Source: Solanum dulcamara (taxonomy: Eukaryota > Streptophyta > Magnoliopsida > Solanales > Solanaceae). From it: DNA of 64,000 nt. Where the stretch lies: the NCBI RefSeq assembly GCF_947179165.1, contig NC_077243.1, positions 5,884,001 to 5,948,000 on the forward strand, written 5' to 3'. The notes under the pieces were generated by a model, which saw nothing but the letters and a program-made list of their open reading frames with translations, made no database searches and was not told the DNA's origin. Below, piece after piece: positions 1 to 16,998 of this stretch. The first letter of the stretch is position 1, and each line of letters starts with the position of its first letter. Made by a program: the position numbers and the translations under genes.

Positions 1-1713
1 AAGAGAACGAAAGACTGTACCAACAGTTGGATGCTGCTCAACAGCAGATAAATAGCTTGCAGAAACACCATTTGGAGTTGGAGTCAAAGTCCAACACCGA
101 TGTCAAACTTTTAGTCAAGGAGGTTAAATCTCTAAGAAGTTCCCACACAGAACTCAAGCAAGAGCTCAGCAAATTGGCAAAAGAGAAGGCAGAAGTTGAA
201 GTAATCATTCACTTAATTGTTTTTTATTTAATGCGTAGTCATTCTTTAAATGAGCTGGATGAGTAAAAGTGCAGTGGATATGCAATGGATTCCCTAATAT
301 TTAGGGTTAAACCAAGGATATATTGTGCTGTTCATTTTTTTGTCCCTGGGGAAGGGTGTGGTTTGAAATTTTCCTTTCTTTCAGATGATTCTACAGGAAG
401 AAGGGCAAAGTAGGGAACATGCTACTGCTGCAAATATTAAGCTTCTGCATGAGTATGAAGTTCTTCGCAGTAGACTTGAGGAATGCAGTGTCAGTTTTCT
501 CATTGAGGAAGAAAATAAACTGGTCCTGGATGCTTCTAGCCCTTCTGATGCCATTGATATACTGTCAACATCTGATAATCGAATAGGTCTACTTCTTGCA
601 GAGGTGTGTCTTTACTTTTTGTGCTTACATTTGGGCTGTTCTTGGCTGCTTTTCCTAAATGCTCTGAATTGCATATAGTTTTCTCTGACAGAAACTCATG
701 TTCTAGTCAAATGCTTGAGATCCATGTCTTTACTTAAGATCAAGTTTCCAGTCTTCTGTACAACATCCAAAAGGAAATAAATAGATATACCAAACATCTT
801 AGCAAAAGGGAAAAATGGGAAGAATATGAATAAATCAATATCCTGCGCTAAAGAGTATTGGTTTAACAATTGGATGAGGTTATAGACATTTTATCAGTTT
901 ATGTGGACTCTGATTATCAGTAGAGAATGTTTTGATTGTATTGAGGTATTATTGTCTATTTTTTTCTGTCCTTAGTGCTTGGGAATCAAGAACACAAGTA
1001 GATAAAAGGTTGAAAAGAAAATAGAGAGAACCCCTGTGAACCAAGAAGTAAAGTAGTTGAAAGGCTGCAATAAGGAAGAACACTATCACCATTTCTGACT
1101 CGCCAATTTACTTCATGTATTGCTAAGCAATTATCATCTGTTGCTAAGCAGATAAAGGAACAAGCAGCAACCCAGCTTTTCATAACTGGGTTATAAGGAC
1201 TAGATAATATCGTAGTATTATATTATATGCTAGTGTGCATTTGAGATTTCTTTCACGTAGTGACTTACAAAACTAGTAACATGATTGTTTGATATCCTGC
1301 CCTTCGTGAATTAACGTGACTATATTTTTCTTGCAATGTTGTGTGTTTCGGATCTTGTTATGTTTTGCAATTGTATCTTCTGTTGATTGGAGAGTCATTA
1401 TGATAACGAAGGAAAAAAGTTGCATCAACATGCTCAATCTCTCTCATTCCTCTTTTTTTCTTGGTGTCTTAAACAGGCGCAGCTGCTAGCACAGGATGTT
1501 GAAACTACCATTGGTAGTAGAAATCTTGATGGAGAATATTCAAGGACAGCAGTGGATGAATTGAGGAAACAGCTAGCTGATGTTTACGTTGACAATGCCA
1601 AATTGAGGAAACAGATGAATTCTGTCATTCGCTATGCACTACAAACAGGTAGTAAATCGGAGGACAACGAGGAAGAAAGCCCTTCAACAAAGACAGCTCT
1701 TACGAAGTTTTAA
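1..1713 (+). CDS. EREX: EREX/EREL-type PX-domain protein, C-terminal coiled-coil part (5' end outside window)
   Basis: Three exons are visible: 1-200 (open at the left edge, reading from base 3), 385-603 and 1477-1713 with stop TAA. All junctions are GT-AG and phase 0. The roughly 209 residues are mostly charged heptad-like coiled coil (QQQINSLQKHHLELESKS, KSLRSSHTELKQELSKL, VDELRKQLADVYVDNAKL), followed by an acidic tail ending TALTKF. This matches, from memory, the C-terminal half of plant EREX/EREL proteins, effectors of endosomal RAB5 GTPases that carry an N-terminal PX domain binding phosphoinositides and act in vacuolar trafficking. The PX domain would lie upstream of base 1, so the assignment rests on the coiled-coil tail alone. 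Which of EREX, EREL1 or EREL2 is closest cannot be settled here; EREX is favoured by the neighbouring genes. The reading-frame start codons inside introns near 27 and 1387 are not real starts. Confidence 0.72.
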
Positions 1714-2245
1714 GACGAATAATTTATGAAACGCAAATGTCTCTTCCTTTCTCTTATACTTTCAAATGACCTTGTAGTATATATGACTTATTTCATCTCC
1801 ATTATGTAATCGTGACTAATTGGAAAATTGCCAATTAAGGATAGTAAGTGTGAAATAAAGCTTTCCAACGTTGAAATGCTTCACAACACTCTGCAATAGA
1901 AAATTCGTGCTATCCTCGGAAATTCAAGAGGCTTCACCACCAGCTGCAGCTATATACAAATATGTCGGTAAAGGGTCAATGAGCAACTTGGCTGCTCATT
2001 ATTAAACGCTGACAAATGACATCCACCATACTGATAATTTACAAGCAGAGCATGAAAAGACAATGTCATACAAGCAGAGCAGAAGTGGAACATCAAAATC
2101 ATACAACGTTTCATTCTGAATCAACTAAATTTACCAAATGCATCTGATTCCAAATTTGAAAGATAGGGACTGACAAAGATTTGGTTATATGCTATTTCCA
2201 CCATGGATCGATAATGTAAAACGTACTTCAATTGTGATTACATTA
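1714..2245. other. Convergent 3' intergenic region
   Basis: This 532-base stretch separates the stop codon of the plus-strand EREX-like gene from the stop codon of the minus-strand SRP54 gene, so it should hold the two 3' UTRs. An AATAAA-like signal (gtgaaataaagc) lies near 1850-1861 on the plus strand, about 140 bases after the stop. No further gene was seen. Confidence 0.5.
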
Positions 2246-8022
<5,777 letters not shown>

Positions 8023-8689
8023 CTTGACGGAGATCGAGAAGAAGATCGATTAACGAAATCAACAGGATTTTGAAGGAACTTAGAAGTTTGTGAATGCGCC
8101 TACAGATTGGGGAAGGAAACTTTGTTCAGTGATTTGTCTTATAAGGAGCCCGTTTGGACGGGGCTTAAAAAAAAATATATTTTTCTTCAATTTTTTAAAA
8201 GTTATTTTTATAAATACTTAGTTGAGTGTTTAATAAAAGTGTTTATATTAAAAATAAGTGGTTTGAATTTTAGGATTAAAATAAAAAGGGTGATTTGATA
8301 AAAGTAATTTTTATGCTCAAACAAAATAGTTTTAAGCATTTAGAAAAAAGTTAGCAATTCTAACTTTTTATTTTTAACTGAATTTAAGAATTTTATGACT
8401 TAAAATTAATATTAAATAAATAAATCTAAAAATTAAAAAAAATATATAAATTAATTTGACTAACTTAAAGCTCATGGCTTGAGGATAATTTCTGGAGAAG
8501 AGAAGATGAACGCAAGTCTTTGCTGGTAGAGTCGGGTCTCTAACTTCAACCCTATCCTCTCGTTTTTTCAGTAGGCCGAATTAAAAAGGAAAAGAACAAA
8601 ATGCTCATAAATTTAAATAATATAATAAATGTTTAATCATGATTTTTATCAAAATCAGCAATATTTTTTTTTACCTGAAATAGCAAAAA
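8023..8689. other. SRP54 5' flank and AT-rich MITE-like segment
   Basis: The first 80-100 bases upstream of the SRP54 start probably hold its 5' UTR and core promoter, although no clear TATA box was picked out. From about 8145 the text 'gagcccgtttggacgggctt' opens an AT-rich stretch to about 8465 of the 'CCCGTTTGGA' kind common in short non-autonomous DNA transposons. I could not find a convincing matching terminal inverted repeat, so the element call is tentative. No gene is visible. Confidence 0.35.
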
Positions 8690-8920
8690 AAATATATTTT
8701 TTTTTTCTCTCCCCATCTTTTCTTATAAAAATGACTCTTCCGTTTTTTCTCTATCTTTTTCTCCTTCTTCTTTTTTTTTTCCGTTTTTCCTCCCTTTTTT
8801 CTGTTCATTTTTTCCTCTCTTTCTTCCTCCTTCTCCTTCTTCTCTTCGTTTTCCCCATATTTCCTCCTTTTTTTCTGATCATTTTTTCTCTTTCTCTTTC
8901 TTCTTCTTTTAAAAATAATA
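8690..8920 (+). repeat. Polypyrimidine (T/C-rich) low-complexity tract
   Basis: About 230 bases consist almost only of T and C (ttcctcc, cttctt, tttttctc blocks). The plus-strand reading frame across it is a run of F, L and S and is a composition artefact. A roughly complementary purine-rich tract with a similar AT-rich edge occurs at 15515-15585, on the other side of the LTR insertion. The two may be the flanks of one older element (inference). Confidence 0.6.
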
Positions 8921-9039
8921 TTTAATTATTTTAATTTTAAATTAAATATTATAAAATAATGTTTTAATTAATTCTTACATGAAATAATTTATATATATAT
9001 ATATAATGCATTTTTAACATAATAAAATAAATAAATATA

Positions 9040-9634
9040 AACGATATGCACAATACATTTTGAATTCAATAAATTATAAATATTATAGACATGCTGCAAT
9101 GCACGTGGTGAATATATAATTAAAATATTTTTAATACAAATGTATTATAAATATTATGTGTGAATTTCAAATATTTTAGTACTATTCAAATTAAGTTACA
9201 CTGTTAGAAATATATTATATTTATTGAAATAATAACATTTGAATTCATAACAATGTATAATATTGAATTCTAATTGTAATACATTCTGAATTCAATATAT
9301 TATACATATTATAGAGATGTTTCAATGCACGTGGTGAATATATAACTAAAATATTTTTATACAATAATATATTACGTTAATAAGAGAAAAAATAAAAAAA
9401 TAATTATAATAGATTTTAAATTCAATATATTATAGGCATGTTTCAATGCACGTGGTGAATATATAACTAAAATATTTATAATACAATTATATTTTAGCAC
9501 CATTAATAAAAGAAAAAATAAACAATAATTATAATACATTTTGAAATCAATTTATAATACATATTATAGGCATCTTTCAATAAATATGGTGAATATATAT
9601 AATTAAAATATTTCTAATACAAAATATATTATAA
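9040..9634 (+). repeat. Degenerate AT-rich tandem array interrupted by an LTR insertion
   Basis: Four diverged copies of a unit containing 'caatgcacgtggtgaatata' followed by 'aaaatattt-taatacaa' begin near 9090, 9315, 9435 and 9570; the last copy has lost the CACGTG core. The sequence 'gtgaatttcaaatatttt' at about 9160 reappears after the LTR insertion at about 15449 ('gtgaatttcaaacatttc'), showing that the array continued across the insertion point. Each intact copy contains a CACGTG E-box core, but a regulatory role is not supported. Confidence 0.6.
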
Positions 9635-11260
9635 GTATTTGTTACATTCTGTATTTTTGCATTTTGGATTATTCGTAAGTTAACGATTATAAATTCAAGG
9701 ACTTTTAATTTTGAATTTTAAAAGGACATGATTTGTTGTAGATGTCAAGTTATATGAATAATTTATGTGTAGTAAAATACATCTCAAGAAGGACCCTTAA
9801 GCCAAATCAAAATAGAAGCCATCAAATATGTTTTTTTTTAAAGTCACGTTTCGGGTAAGCTGACTTCGGGAGGCCATAACCTCCTTATAATTTGAGAATT
9901 TGGGAAAACTCTCAACATGAAAGTTGTAGATAATTGAAATATCTTTCCAACCATAGGTCGTGGGACGAAATGTGATATCGGAGTAATAAGATATAGACGT
10001 TTTAAGTCTGACAGGCCAAACTAAATAGTGAATTCGGCCCAACCCAATTCTAATTCGGGTCAGGCCCAATGGCCACGAAATTAAATCTGATTTTTTGTAA
10101 CTATTCCTTCATACTTTAGACCAACATAATTCTGAAAATTTCCAGAGAGAGAGAGAGGAGAAGTTCTTGAGAGAAAAACCAAATCCGACCAAAATTCGAG
10201 TCCCAAAATCCGAAGTTCATGAAGAGAAAATTGTTGTACGTCGCGCTGGCTTCAATTTGAGCTAGAAATCAGCCAATAAGGAGAAGATTTTATGTGGTGC
10301 TGCAAATTTAAGGTAATATTAAAGTCTCCTTTTCATTGTTAACAAGTTTAGTTAGAGTTTTAACGGATTAGAACGGAGAAAATAGTGTTATAAACTAGTT
10401 TGGTGATTTGTTGAGAGTTATGGGTTAAAGGGTTGTTTTAGATAGATTAAATAGATGGAATTATCTTAGTGATGATGTATAATAATGGTTGATATTGTTT
10501 TGATGTTGTTGATGAGTTGTGTTCTTGAATTTGGAGGAAAAAGGTGTATGAAGATTGTGAATGTTCAAACCCGTTTTTGGAATTGAGTAGCTGGTAGTAA
10601 TTCTGGAATATCTCATTGTGTAGACTTTCGATTTTAGATATTAAACATGTTTTGGAAAGATAATACACGTACCTACAACCCTTATGTTTATGTCTTAGTC
10701 TATATCTGCTGTTATTATATTGAAAACTGAGGATGAATCATAAGACAAATTCTGTCCAGATTCTGGAATGAAAAATCCTCCATGTATAGCTGTTCGTATT
10801 TTGATGATATCTCTTTGTAGAAAATGATTTTTGAGTTGATTTCTTTTGCATTGGAAACTTAAGACAGAGATCTAAATGGTAATAAAGTCCAGTTTTGCCT
10901 TTTCATTTTCAAAATTTAGATACAACGTGAGGTACTTGACATTCCGAATTTACTGCTTTAGTAACATGAGTTGGGTGGAAACATTCTAGGCTTATTGTCA
11001 ATAATAAATCTTACTTTGTGTCAATATTTTGGATTGTTGATGTTTCTTGATGATTATATGGCTGGTTTGAAAGTGGGAAAAGTGAGCGGTATAGGGGAGG
11101 TGCTGTCCAATTTTTTTTAGAAATAACCTACTAACGATAGACTACGTTTTATTCTTGTCTATAGCTTAACCATAGTGCTTAATGTTTTAATATAGGTTGA
11201 GATAATATTGGACAACATATACGTATAAACGCTAAAGGTATGTAAAGTTAACATTTTCTT

Positions 11261-14153
11261 TGTCACGACCTAACCCCGTGACTAGTGTCCGAATTGGACC
11301 CTCATATACACACCTATTATCTATAGTCAATCGGCAATTAAACATGATATAAGATTTATATGGGTAGCACGTCGTCTCAAACTGTTACTTATATATATAC
11401 CAAAATCACTTATTTCTTGGGGAGTCTTAATTGTCAAAAATAAGATAACATAATATGTAAGCCGATAAGGCTTCCATTCTGAATGTAAACGTCCAAAAAC
11501 ATAAGTCATACTAGTACACCGGACAACATCTATATACAACCCACTCATATGTCTACAGACCTCTAAGAGGATTATCAATAGCATATGACGGGATAGGGCC
11601 CCGTCGTACCCCTAAATACACAAATATATACATTATAAGGATTAGTACCCAAAGTTCGGGCTCCGAGACAATGGAGCACTTCAAACCCGTTGAGTAGAAT
11701 CCTAAGTTGGCGGCTCTCCAAAATGAGTATTTGTACCTGCAGGCATGAAATGCAGCCCCCCGAACAAAAGGGGGTCAGTACGAACTATGTACTGATTATA
11801 TAAAGCATAAAATACCGTAAAAGAGATCACATCTGAAATAAAGATTCAGGAGTCAAGTATCATAATCAATAAATCACTGTACCCGTGTCTTATAAAATGA
11901 AGACATATATATCATCATCATATATCGTACCTGGCCCGTTAGGGAACTCGGTGTCACAATTATATCAATATATCGTCATATGTATATATATACCATACCC
12001 GGCCCTCTAGCAAGGGACTCGGTGAATAGAGTAGTGTACATTGATACCGTACCCAGCCCATTATGGGACTCGGTGCCATAATCATATCGTCATATCATCA
12101 TAATATCATATTATCATATTACGTACCCGGCCCTCTAGTAAGGGACTCGGTGAATAATATAGTGGAATCCATACATGATAACATACCCGGCCTATCGTAG
12201 GACTCGGTGAATAATACCATAACAATATGCACGAATAAGGTATCATTAGCAACCTTGTGAAATTTGATCATTATCGGAAACTTAATAGAATAAGCAAAAC
12301 AGTCCATCATTTGAAAACCAAGACAATAGTCATTATAAATCACACTAATTATGAATTATACTAAAATATGAATTATACCACAACATGAGTTATACCAACT
12401 AGGATGGCTGGAATCATACACATGAGTCAAGACATAACAATATAAATTTTGAAAATCAAGAACGGTAGCCATCCGAGTATATCTACGAATAAGAGTTTCT
12501 TTGGAATTTAAGCATACGTCATTCGTTCGTTTCATATGGATCATGACAAAAGAAGAAAATGTTAACTTTACATACCTTTAGCGTTTATACGTATATGTTG
12601 TCCAATATTGTCTCAACCTATATTAAAACGTTAAGCACTATGATTAAGCTATGAACAAGAATAAAACGTAGTCTATCGTTAGTAAGTTATTTCTAAAAAA
12701 AATTGGACAGCACCTCCCCTATACCGCTGACTTTTCCAACTTTCAAACCAGCCATATAATCATCAACCAACATCAACAATCCAAAATATTGACACAAAAT
12801 AAGATTTATTATTCATGTTACCAAAGTAGTAAATTCGGAAAGTCAAGTACCTCACGTTGTATCTAAATTTTGAAATTGAAAACGGCAAAACTGGACTTTA
12901 TAACCTTCATGAAACATTTAGATCTCTGTCGTAAGTTTCCAATGCAAAAGCAATCAACACAAAATTCATTTTATACAAAGAGATATCATCAAAATACGAA
13001 CAGCTATACATGAAGGAATTTTCAATCCAGAATCTGGACAGAATTTGTCTTATGATTCATGCTCAGTTTTCGACATAATAACAGCAGATATAGACTAAGA
13101 CATAAACATAAGAGTTGTAGGTACGTGTATTATCTTTCCAAAACATGTTTAATATCTAAAATTGAAGGTCTAAACAATGAGATATTCCAGAATTACTACC
13201 AGCTACTCAATTCCAAAAACGGGTTTGAACATTCACAATCTTCATACACCTTTTTCCTCCAAATTCAAGAACAACAACTCATCAACAACATCAAAACAAT
13301 ATCAACCATTATTATACATCATCACTAAGATAATTCCATCTTTTCAATCTACCTAAAACAACCCTTTAACCCATAACTCTCAACAAATCACCAAACTAGT
13401 TTATAACACTATTTTCTCCGTTCTAATCCGTTAAAACTCTAACTAAACTTGTTAACAATGAAAAGGAGACTTTAATATTACCTTAAATTTGCAGTACCAC
13501 ATAAAATCTTCTCCTTATTGGCTAATTTTTATCTCAAATTGAAGCCAACGCGATGTACAACAATTTTCTCTTCATGAGCTTCGGATTTCGGGACTTGAAT
13601 TTTGGTCGGATTTGGGATTTCTCTCACGAACTCCCTTTCTCTCTCTCTCTGTAAATTTCCAGAATTATGGTGGTCTAAAGTATGAAGGAATAGTTATAAA
13701 AAATCAGATTTAATTTCGTGGCCATTGGGCCTGACCCGAATTAGAATTGGGTTGGGCCGAATTCACTATTTAGTTTGGCCTGTCAGACTTAAAACGTCTA
13801 TATCTTATTACTCCGATATCACATTTCGTCCCACAACCTATGGTTGGAAAGATATTTCAATTATCTACAACTTTCATGTTGAGAGTTTTCCCAAATTCTC
13901 AAATTATAAAGAGATTATGTCCTCCCGAAGTCAGCTTACCCGAAACGTGACTTTAAGAAAAACATATTTGATGGCTTCTATTTTGATTTGGCTTAAGGGT
14001 CCTTCTTGAGATGTATTTTACTACACATAAATTATTCATATAACTTGGCATCTACAACAAATCATGTCCTTTTAAAATTCAAAATTAAAAGTCCTTGAAT
14101 TTATAATCGTTAGCTTACGAATAATCCAAAATGCAAAAATACGGAATGTAACA
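11261..14153 (-). mobile_element. Inner solo LTR, same family, inserted in reverse orientation
   Basis: This 2893-bp unit begins TGTCACGACC and ends GAATGTAACA on the plus strand, so in its own (minus) sense it runs TGTTACATTC to GGTCGTGACA exactly like the outer LTR. It is flanked by a perfect 5-bp duplication TTCTT (11256-11260 and 14154-14158). Removing it plus one TTCTT restores 'acattttcttcttttggc', which matches the uninterrupted junction seen inside this copy on the minus strand (acattttcttcttttgtc, around 12542-12560). It is therefore the younger of the two insertions. Substitutions and small indels separate the copies, for example in the segments 9797-10069 and 13725-14009. Confidence 0.9.
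11928..12212 (-). repeat. Five-copy CACCGAGTCCC / GGGCCGGGTA motif array, inner LTR copy
   Basis: On the minus strand, five units of the form CACCGAGT(C/T)CC, a 2-8 base spacer, then GGCCGGGTA or a close variant are separated by AT-rich linkers of about 25-55 bases. On the plus strand they read 'acccggccc...gggactcggtg'. This is the mirror of the array at 14502-14785 in the outer LTR. The GC-rich cores stand out against the AT-rich LTR and could be structural or promoter-associated LTR elements (inference). Confidence 0.75.
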
Positions 14154-14501
14154 TTCTTCTTTTGGCATGATCCATATGAAACGAACGAATGACGTATGCT
14201 TAAATTCCAAAGAAACTCTTATTCGTAGATATACTCGGATGGCTACCGTTCTTGATTTTCAAAATTTATATTGTTATGTCTTGACTCATGTATATGATTC
14301 CAGCCATCCTAGTTGGTATAACTCATGTTGTGGTATAATTCATATTTTAGTATAATCCATAATTAGTGTGATTTATAATGACTATTGTCTTGGTTTTCAA
14401 ATGATGGACTGTTTTGCTTATTCTATTAAGTTTCCGATAATGATCAAATTTCACAAGGTTGCTAATGATACCTTATTCGTGCATATTGTTATGGTATTAT
14501 T

Positions 14502-14785
14502 CACCGAGTCCTACGATAGGCCGGGTATGTTATCATGTATAGATTCCACTACATTATTCACCGAGTCCCTTACTAGAGGGCCGGGTACGTGATATGATAA
14601 TATGATATTATGATGATATGACGATATGATTATGGCACCGAGTCCCATAATGGGCCGGGTACGGTATCAGTGTACACTACTCTATTCACCGAGTTCCTTG
14701 CTAAAGGGCCGGGTATGGTATATATATACATATAACGATATATTGATATAATTGTGACACCGAGTTCCCTAACGGGCCGGGTATG
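14502..14785 (+). repeat. Five-copy CACCGAGTCCC / GGGCCGGGTA motif array, outer LTR copy
   Basis: Units begin at 14502, 14559, 14636, 14687 and 14758, each with CACCGAGT(C/T)CC then GGCCGGGTA. Spacing is irregular (51-77 bases), so the cores are conserved while the linkers drift. The array is present with the same number of units in both LTR copies and so predates the nesting event. Confidence 0.8.
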
Positions 14786-15444
14786 ATATATGATGATGAT
14801 ATGCATGTATTCATTTCATAAGACACAGGTACAGTGATTAGCTCCTGAATCTTTATTGCAGATGTGATCTTCTTTACGGTATTTTATGCTTTATATACTC
14901 GGTACATAGTTCGTACTGACCCCCTTTCTTCGGGGGGCTGCATTTCATGCCTGCAGGTACAGATACTCATTTCGGAGAGTCGCCAGCTTAGGATTCTACT
15001 CAACGAGTTTGAAGTGCTCCATTGTCTCGGAGCCCAAACTTTGGGTACTAATCCTTATAATGTATATATTTGTGTATTTAGGGGTACGACGGGGCCCTGT
15101 CCCGTCATATGCTATTGTTAATTCTCTTAGAGGTCTGTAGACATATGAGTGGGTTGTATATAGATGTTGTCTGGTGTACTAGTATGGCTTATGTTTTTGG
15201 ACATTTACATTCGGAGTGAAAGCCTTGTCGACTTACGTATTATTTTATCTTATTTTTGACAATTAAGACTCCCCAAAAAATAGCTGATTTTGGTATATAT
15301 ATAAGTGACCTTTTGAGACAACGTGCTACCCATATAAATTCTATATCGTGTTTAATTGTCGATTGACAATAGATAATATGTGTGTATACGAGTGTCCAAT
15401 TCGGACACTAGTCACGGCCTACGGGGCTAGGTCGTGACAGTATT

Positions 15445-16446
15445 ATATGTGAATTTCAAACATTTCGGTACTATTTAAATTAGTTTTAAACTAGGATAAT
15501 TAATTATTATTATTTTTAAAGGGAGAAAGAGAAAAATAGATAGAAAAAAAAGAAGAAGAAACACGCGAAAAGGGGGGGGGGAGATTCAATAGAGTAATAA
15601 ATATACATCTCGAGGTGGATTATGGTACAGTGATGGAATCACTTTACCTTTAAATAGAAGTCTTGAGTTCGAGCAATGGGTATGAAGTATTCTATTAGGA
15701 GCGTCACTTCCAAATGAGTCTGGTAAAAGATTAAATCATTTAACTGTTTCCTATAATGAAGGATATAAATACAACACTACCTACTAACTTCAACTATTAT
15801 TTGTGTTATTCACAATCTTATATCTAAGATCATATTTTTGGTAATGTACAATTGCATCATGATATGTCTAATCACTCCTTATTAATATTTCTTTACCTAT
15901 CACTATCTCTTTTGAAACCATCCGTAGTCATTTTCTCATTAAGTTATTCGTGCATCTCCCTCCTCTTCATATGTCTGAATCGTCTCATCAAACTATGAAG
16001 TATGTATAATTTAATTAGGTAAATAAAATAATTCATCAAAAAATAAATTAAGAAGTTCCTTTGTACTCCTATGACCTATCAGATACAATTATATATATTT
16101 TTAAATAAAATAATAAGGACATTATATTGCTTACATAATATAGTGATATTACTAGTACTTGATGTTTTTTATTAGAAAATTATGATACCGTAAGAATTCT
16201 GAATTGAAAATCTGTTGAAGATAAACGAATATTTATTTTCTTCTTGGCTCTTATATTTCATAAATTTTACTGGTACTAAATTTCAGTTTGTCATTATTCA
16301 TTTTAATTTATTTATTGAGAGGTAAGGTAAAAGAGAAAAAGAAGAAAGCCAACTCTTTTGGCCATTGGATGAGGAAGAAATAAAAATCTGTGGCTCTTGT
16401 GTGGCAAACTGACCCGTCTTCTTCTGAGGACAAGGAAGCTACCGCA
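15445..16446 (+). promoter_or_regulatory. Right flank of LTR insertion and upstream region of the small plastid-type gene
   Basis: The first 60 bases continue the AT-rich array broken by the LTR insertion. A purine-rich run with a G10 stretch lies at about 15515-15585. The rest is AT-rich sequence without a gene. The last 100-130 bases before 16447 should contain the promoter and 5' UTR of the downstream gene (a purine-rich 'gagaaaaagaagaaag' lies at about 16332); no unambiguous TATA box was chosen. Confidence 0.35.
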
Positions 16447-16998
16447 ATGAGAGCAAACGCTACCAAATTTCCGGCGATCTGCTCAACATCGGTTTCGTCT
16501 CTTCAGCCGCCGTCTGCTGCCGGAGTTGGCTTCCTCGTTCTAAAATCTGTCCGATTGACTTCCTCCTTTAAGACGACCATGATTGCCCGAGCTTCCGACC
16601 CCAAAACTGACCAAGCAAATCCCAGCACTGATGAACCTGGCCTTCCTTTCCTACCGCAGGTTACTCCCCCAGTCCTTCCCCTTAACTCCCATTCCACTTC
16701 ATTATATACATGGAAGATTATACATTTATACTCGTTCGCTCTCTTAATCTATAAGAATCGATCGATCGATCGATCGCTTGTTGAAATTTTGTGACAATTG
16801 CAGGAGGATTCCAACTTTTTGGTGAAACTGGGAGTGGGTTCAGTGGCGGGAGGAGCAGCGATTAAGTACGGAAGTGTCATTTTCCCAGAGATAACAACAC
16901 CAAACATTTCATTAGCTCTATTTATGATATCAGCTCCGATGACAGTTGCGGTGGTGCTCTTATTTTTACAAAGCCGTGCAGATTCAAATTCTGCGTGA
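16447..16998 (+). CDS. Small predicted plastid-targeted membrane protein, function unknown
   Basis: Two exons, 16447-16659 and 16804-16998, join in phase 0 across a 144-bp GT-AG intron to give 135 residues. The first in-frame ATG (16447) is used; the frame is open upstream but offers only a GTG at 16390. The N terminus (MRANATKFPAICSTSVSSLQ and following) is rich in Ser, Thr, Ala and basic residues and poor in acidic ones until about residue 45 (IARASDPKTD), as in a chloroplast transit peptide. After a Pro-rich linker (GLPFLPQ) come two hydrophobic stretches, LGVGSVAGGAAIKYGSVIF and ISLALFMISAPMTVAVVLLF, likely membrane helices. I recognise the general look of a conserved plant thylakoid or envelope protein but cannot name it. 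The intron carries an (ATCG)5 microsatellite. Confidence 0.75.
16757..16776 (+). repeat. (ATCG)5 microsatellite in intron
   Basis: Five perfect ATCG units lie in the only intron of the small plastid-type gene, 28 bases upstream of exon 2. The repeat is short and has no evident function. Confidence 0.85.

Larger units (their letters stand above)
9640..15439 (+). mobile_element. Outer solo LTR of a gypsy-like element, split by an inverted copy of itself
   Basis: The element starts TGTTACATTC at 9640 and ends GGTCGTGACA at 15439, giving TG...CA termini. It is flanked by a perfect 5-bp target duplication GTATT (9635-9639 and 15440-15444). Its own sequence is 9640-11260 plus 14159-15439, about 2.90 kb; the middle (11261-14158) is a second LTR plus its target duplication. 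No gag, protease, reverse transcriptase, integrase, primer-binding site or polypurine tract is present, so this is a solo LTR left by LTR-LTR recombination. Class is judged from the LTR style and length (Solanaceae gypsy/chromovirus type) and is not proven. ORFs of 60-94 codons inside it occur as mirror pairs in both copies and are not genes. Confidence 0.9.

Noticed and set aside
8629..8925. A 98-codon ORF rich in Phe and Leu resembling a membrane protein.
   Set aside because: It is the translation of a T/C low-complexity tract.
9640..14153. A DNA transposon or foldback element with 1.6-kb terminal inverted repeats (A...A').
   Set aside because: No target duplication fits these borders, whereas both LTR borders (GTATT and TTCTT) are perfect and account for every junction.
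9797..15121. Mirror-image ORFs (for example 9797-10069 with 13725-14009, and 12356-12544 with 14167-14355) as duplicated genes.
   Set aside because: They lie within the non-coding LTRs and have no domain signature; their pairing simply reflects the inverted LTR copies.
11261..15439. A second TIR element with 1.28-kb inverted repeats (B'...B).
   Set aside because: The flanks 'cttct' and 'gtatt' do not match. The inner LTR boundary at 14153 explains the end of the homology better.
16757..16776. (ATCG)5 as a possible regulatory or recombination site.
   Set aside because: A simple intronic microsatellite, with no supporting context.
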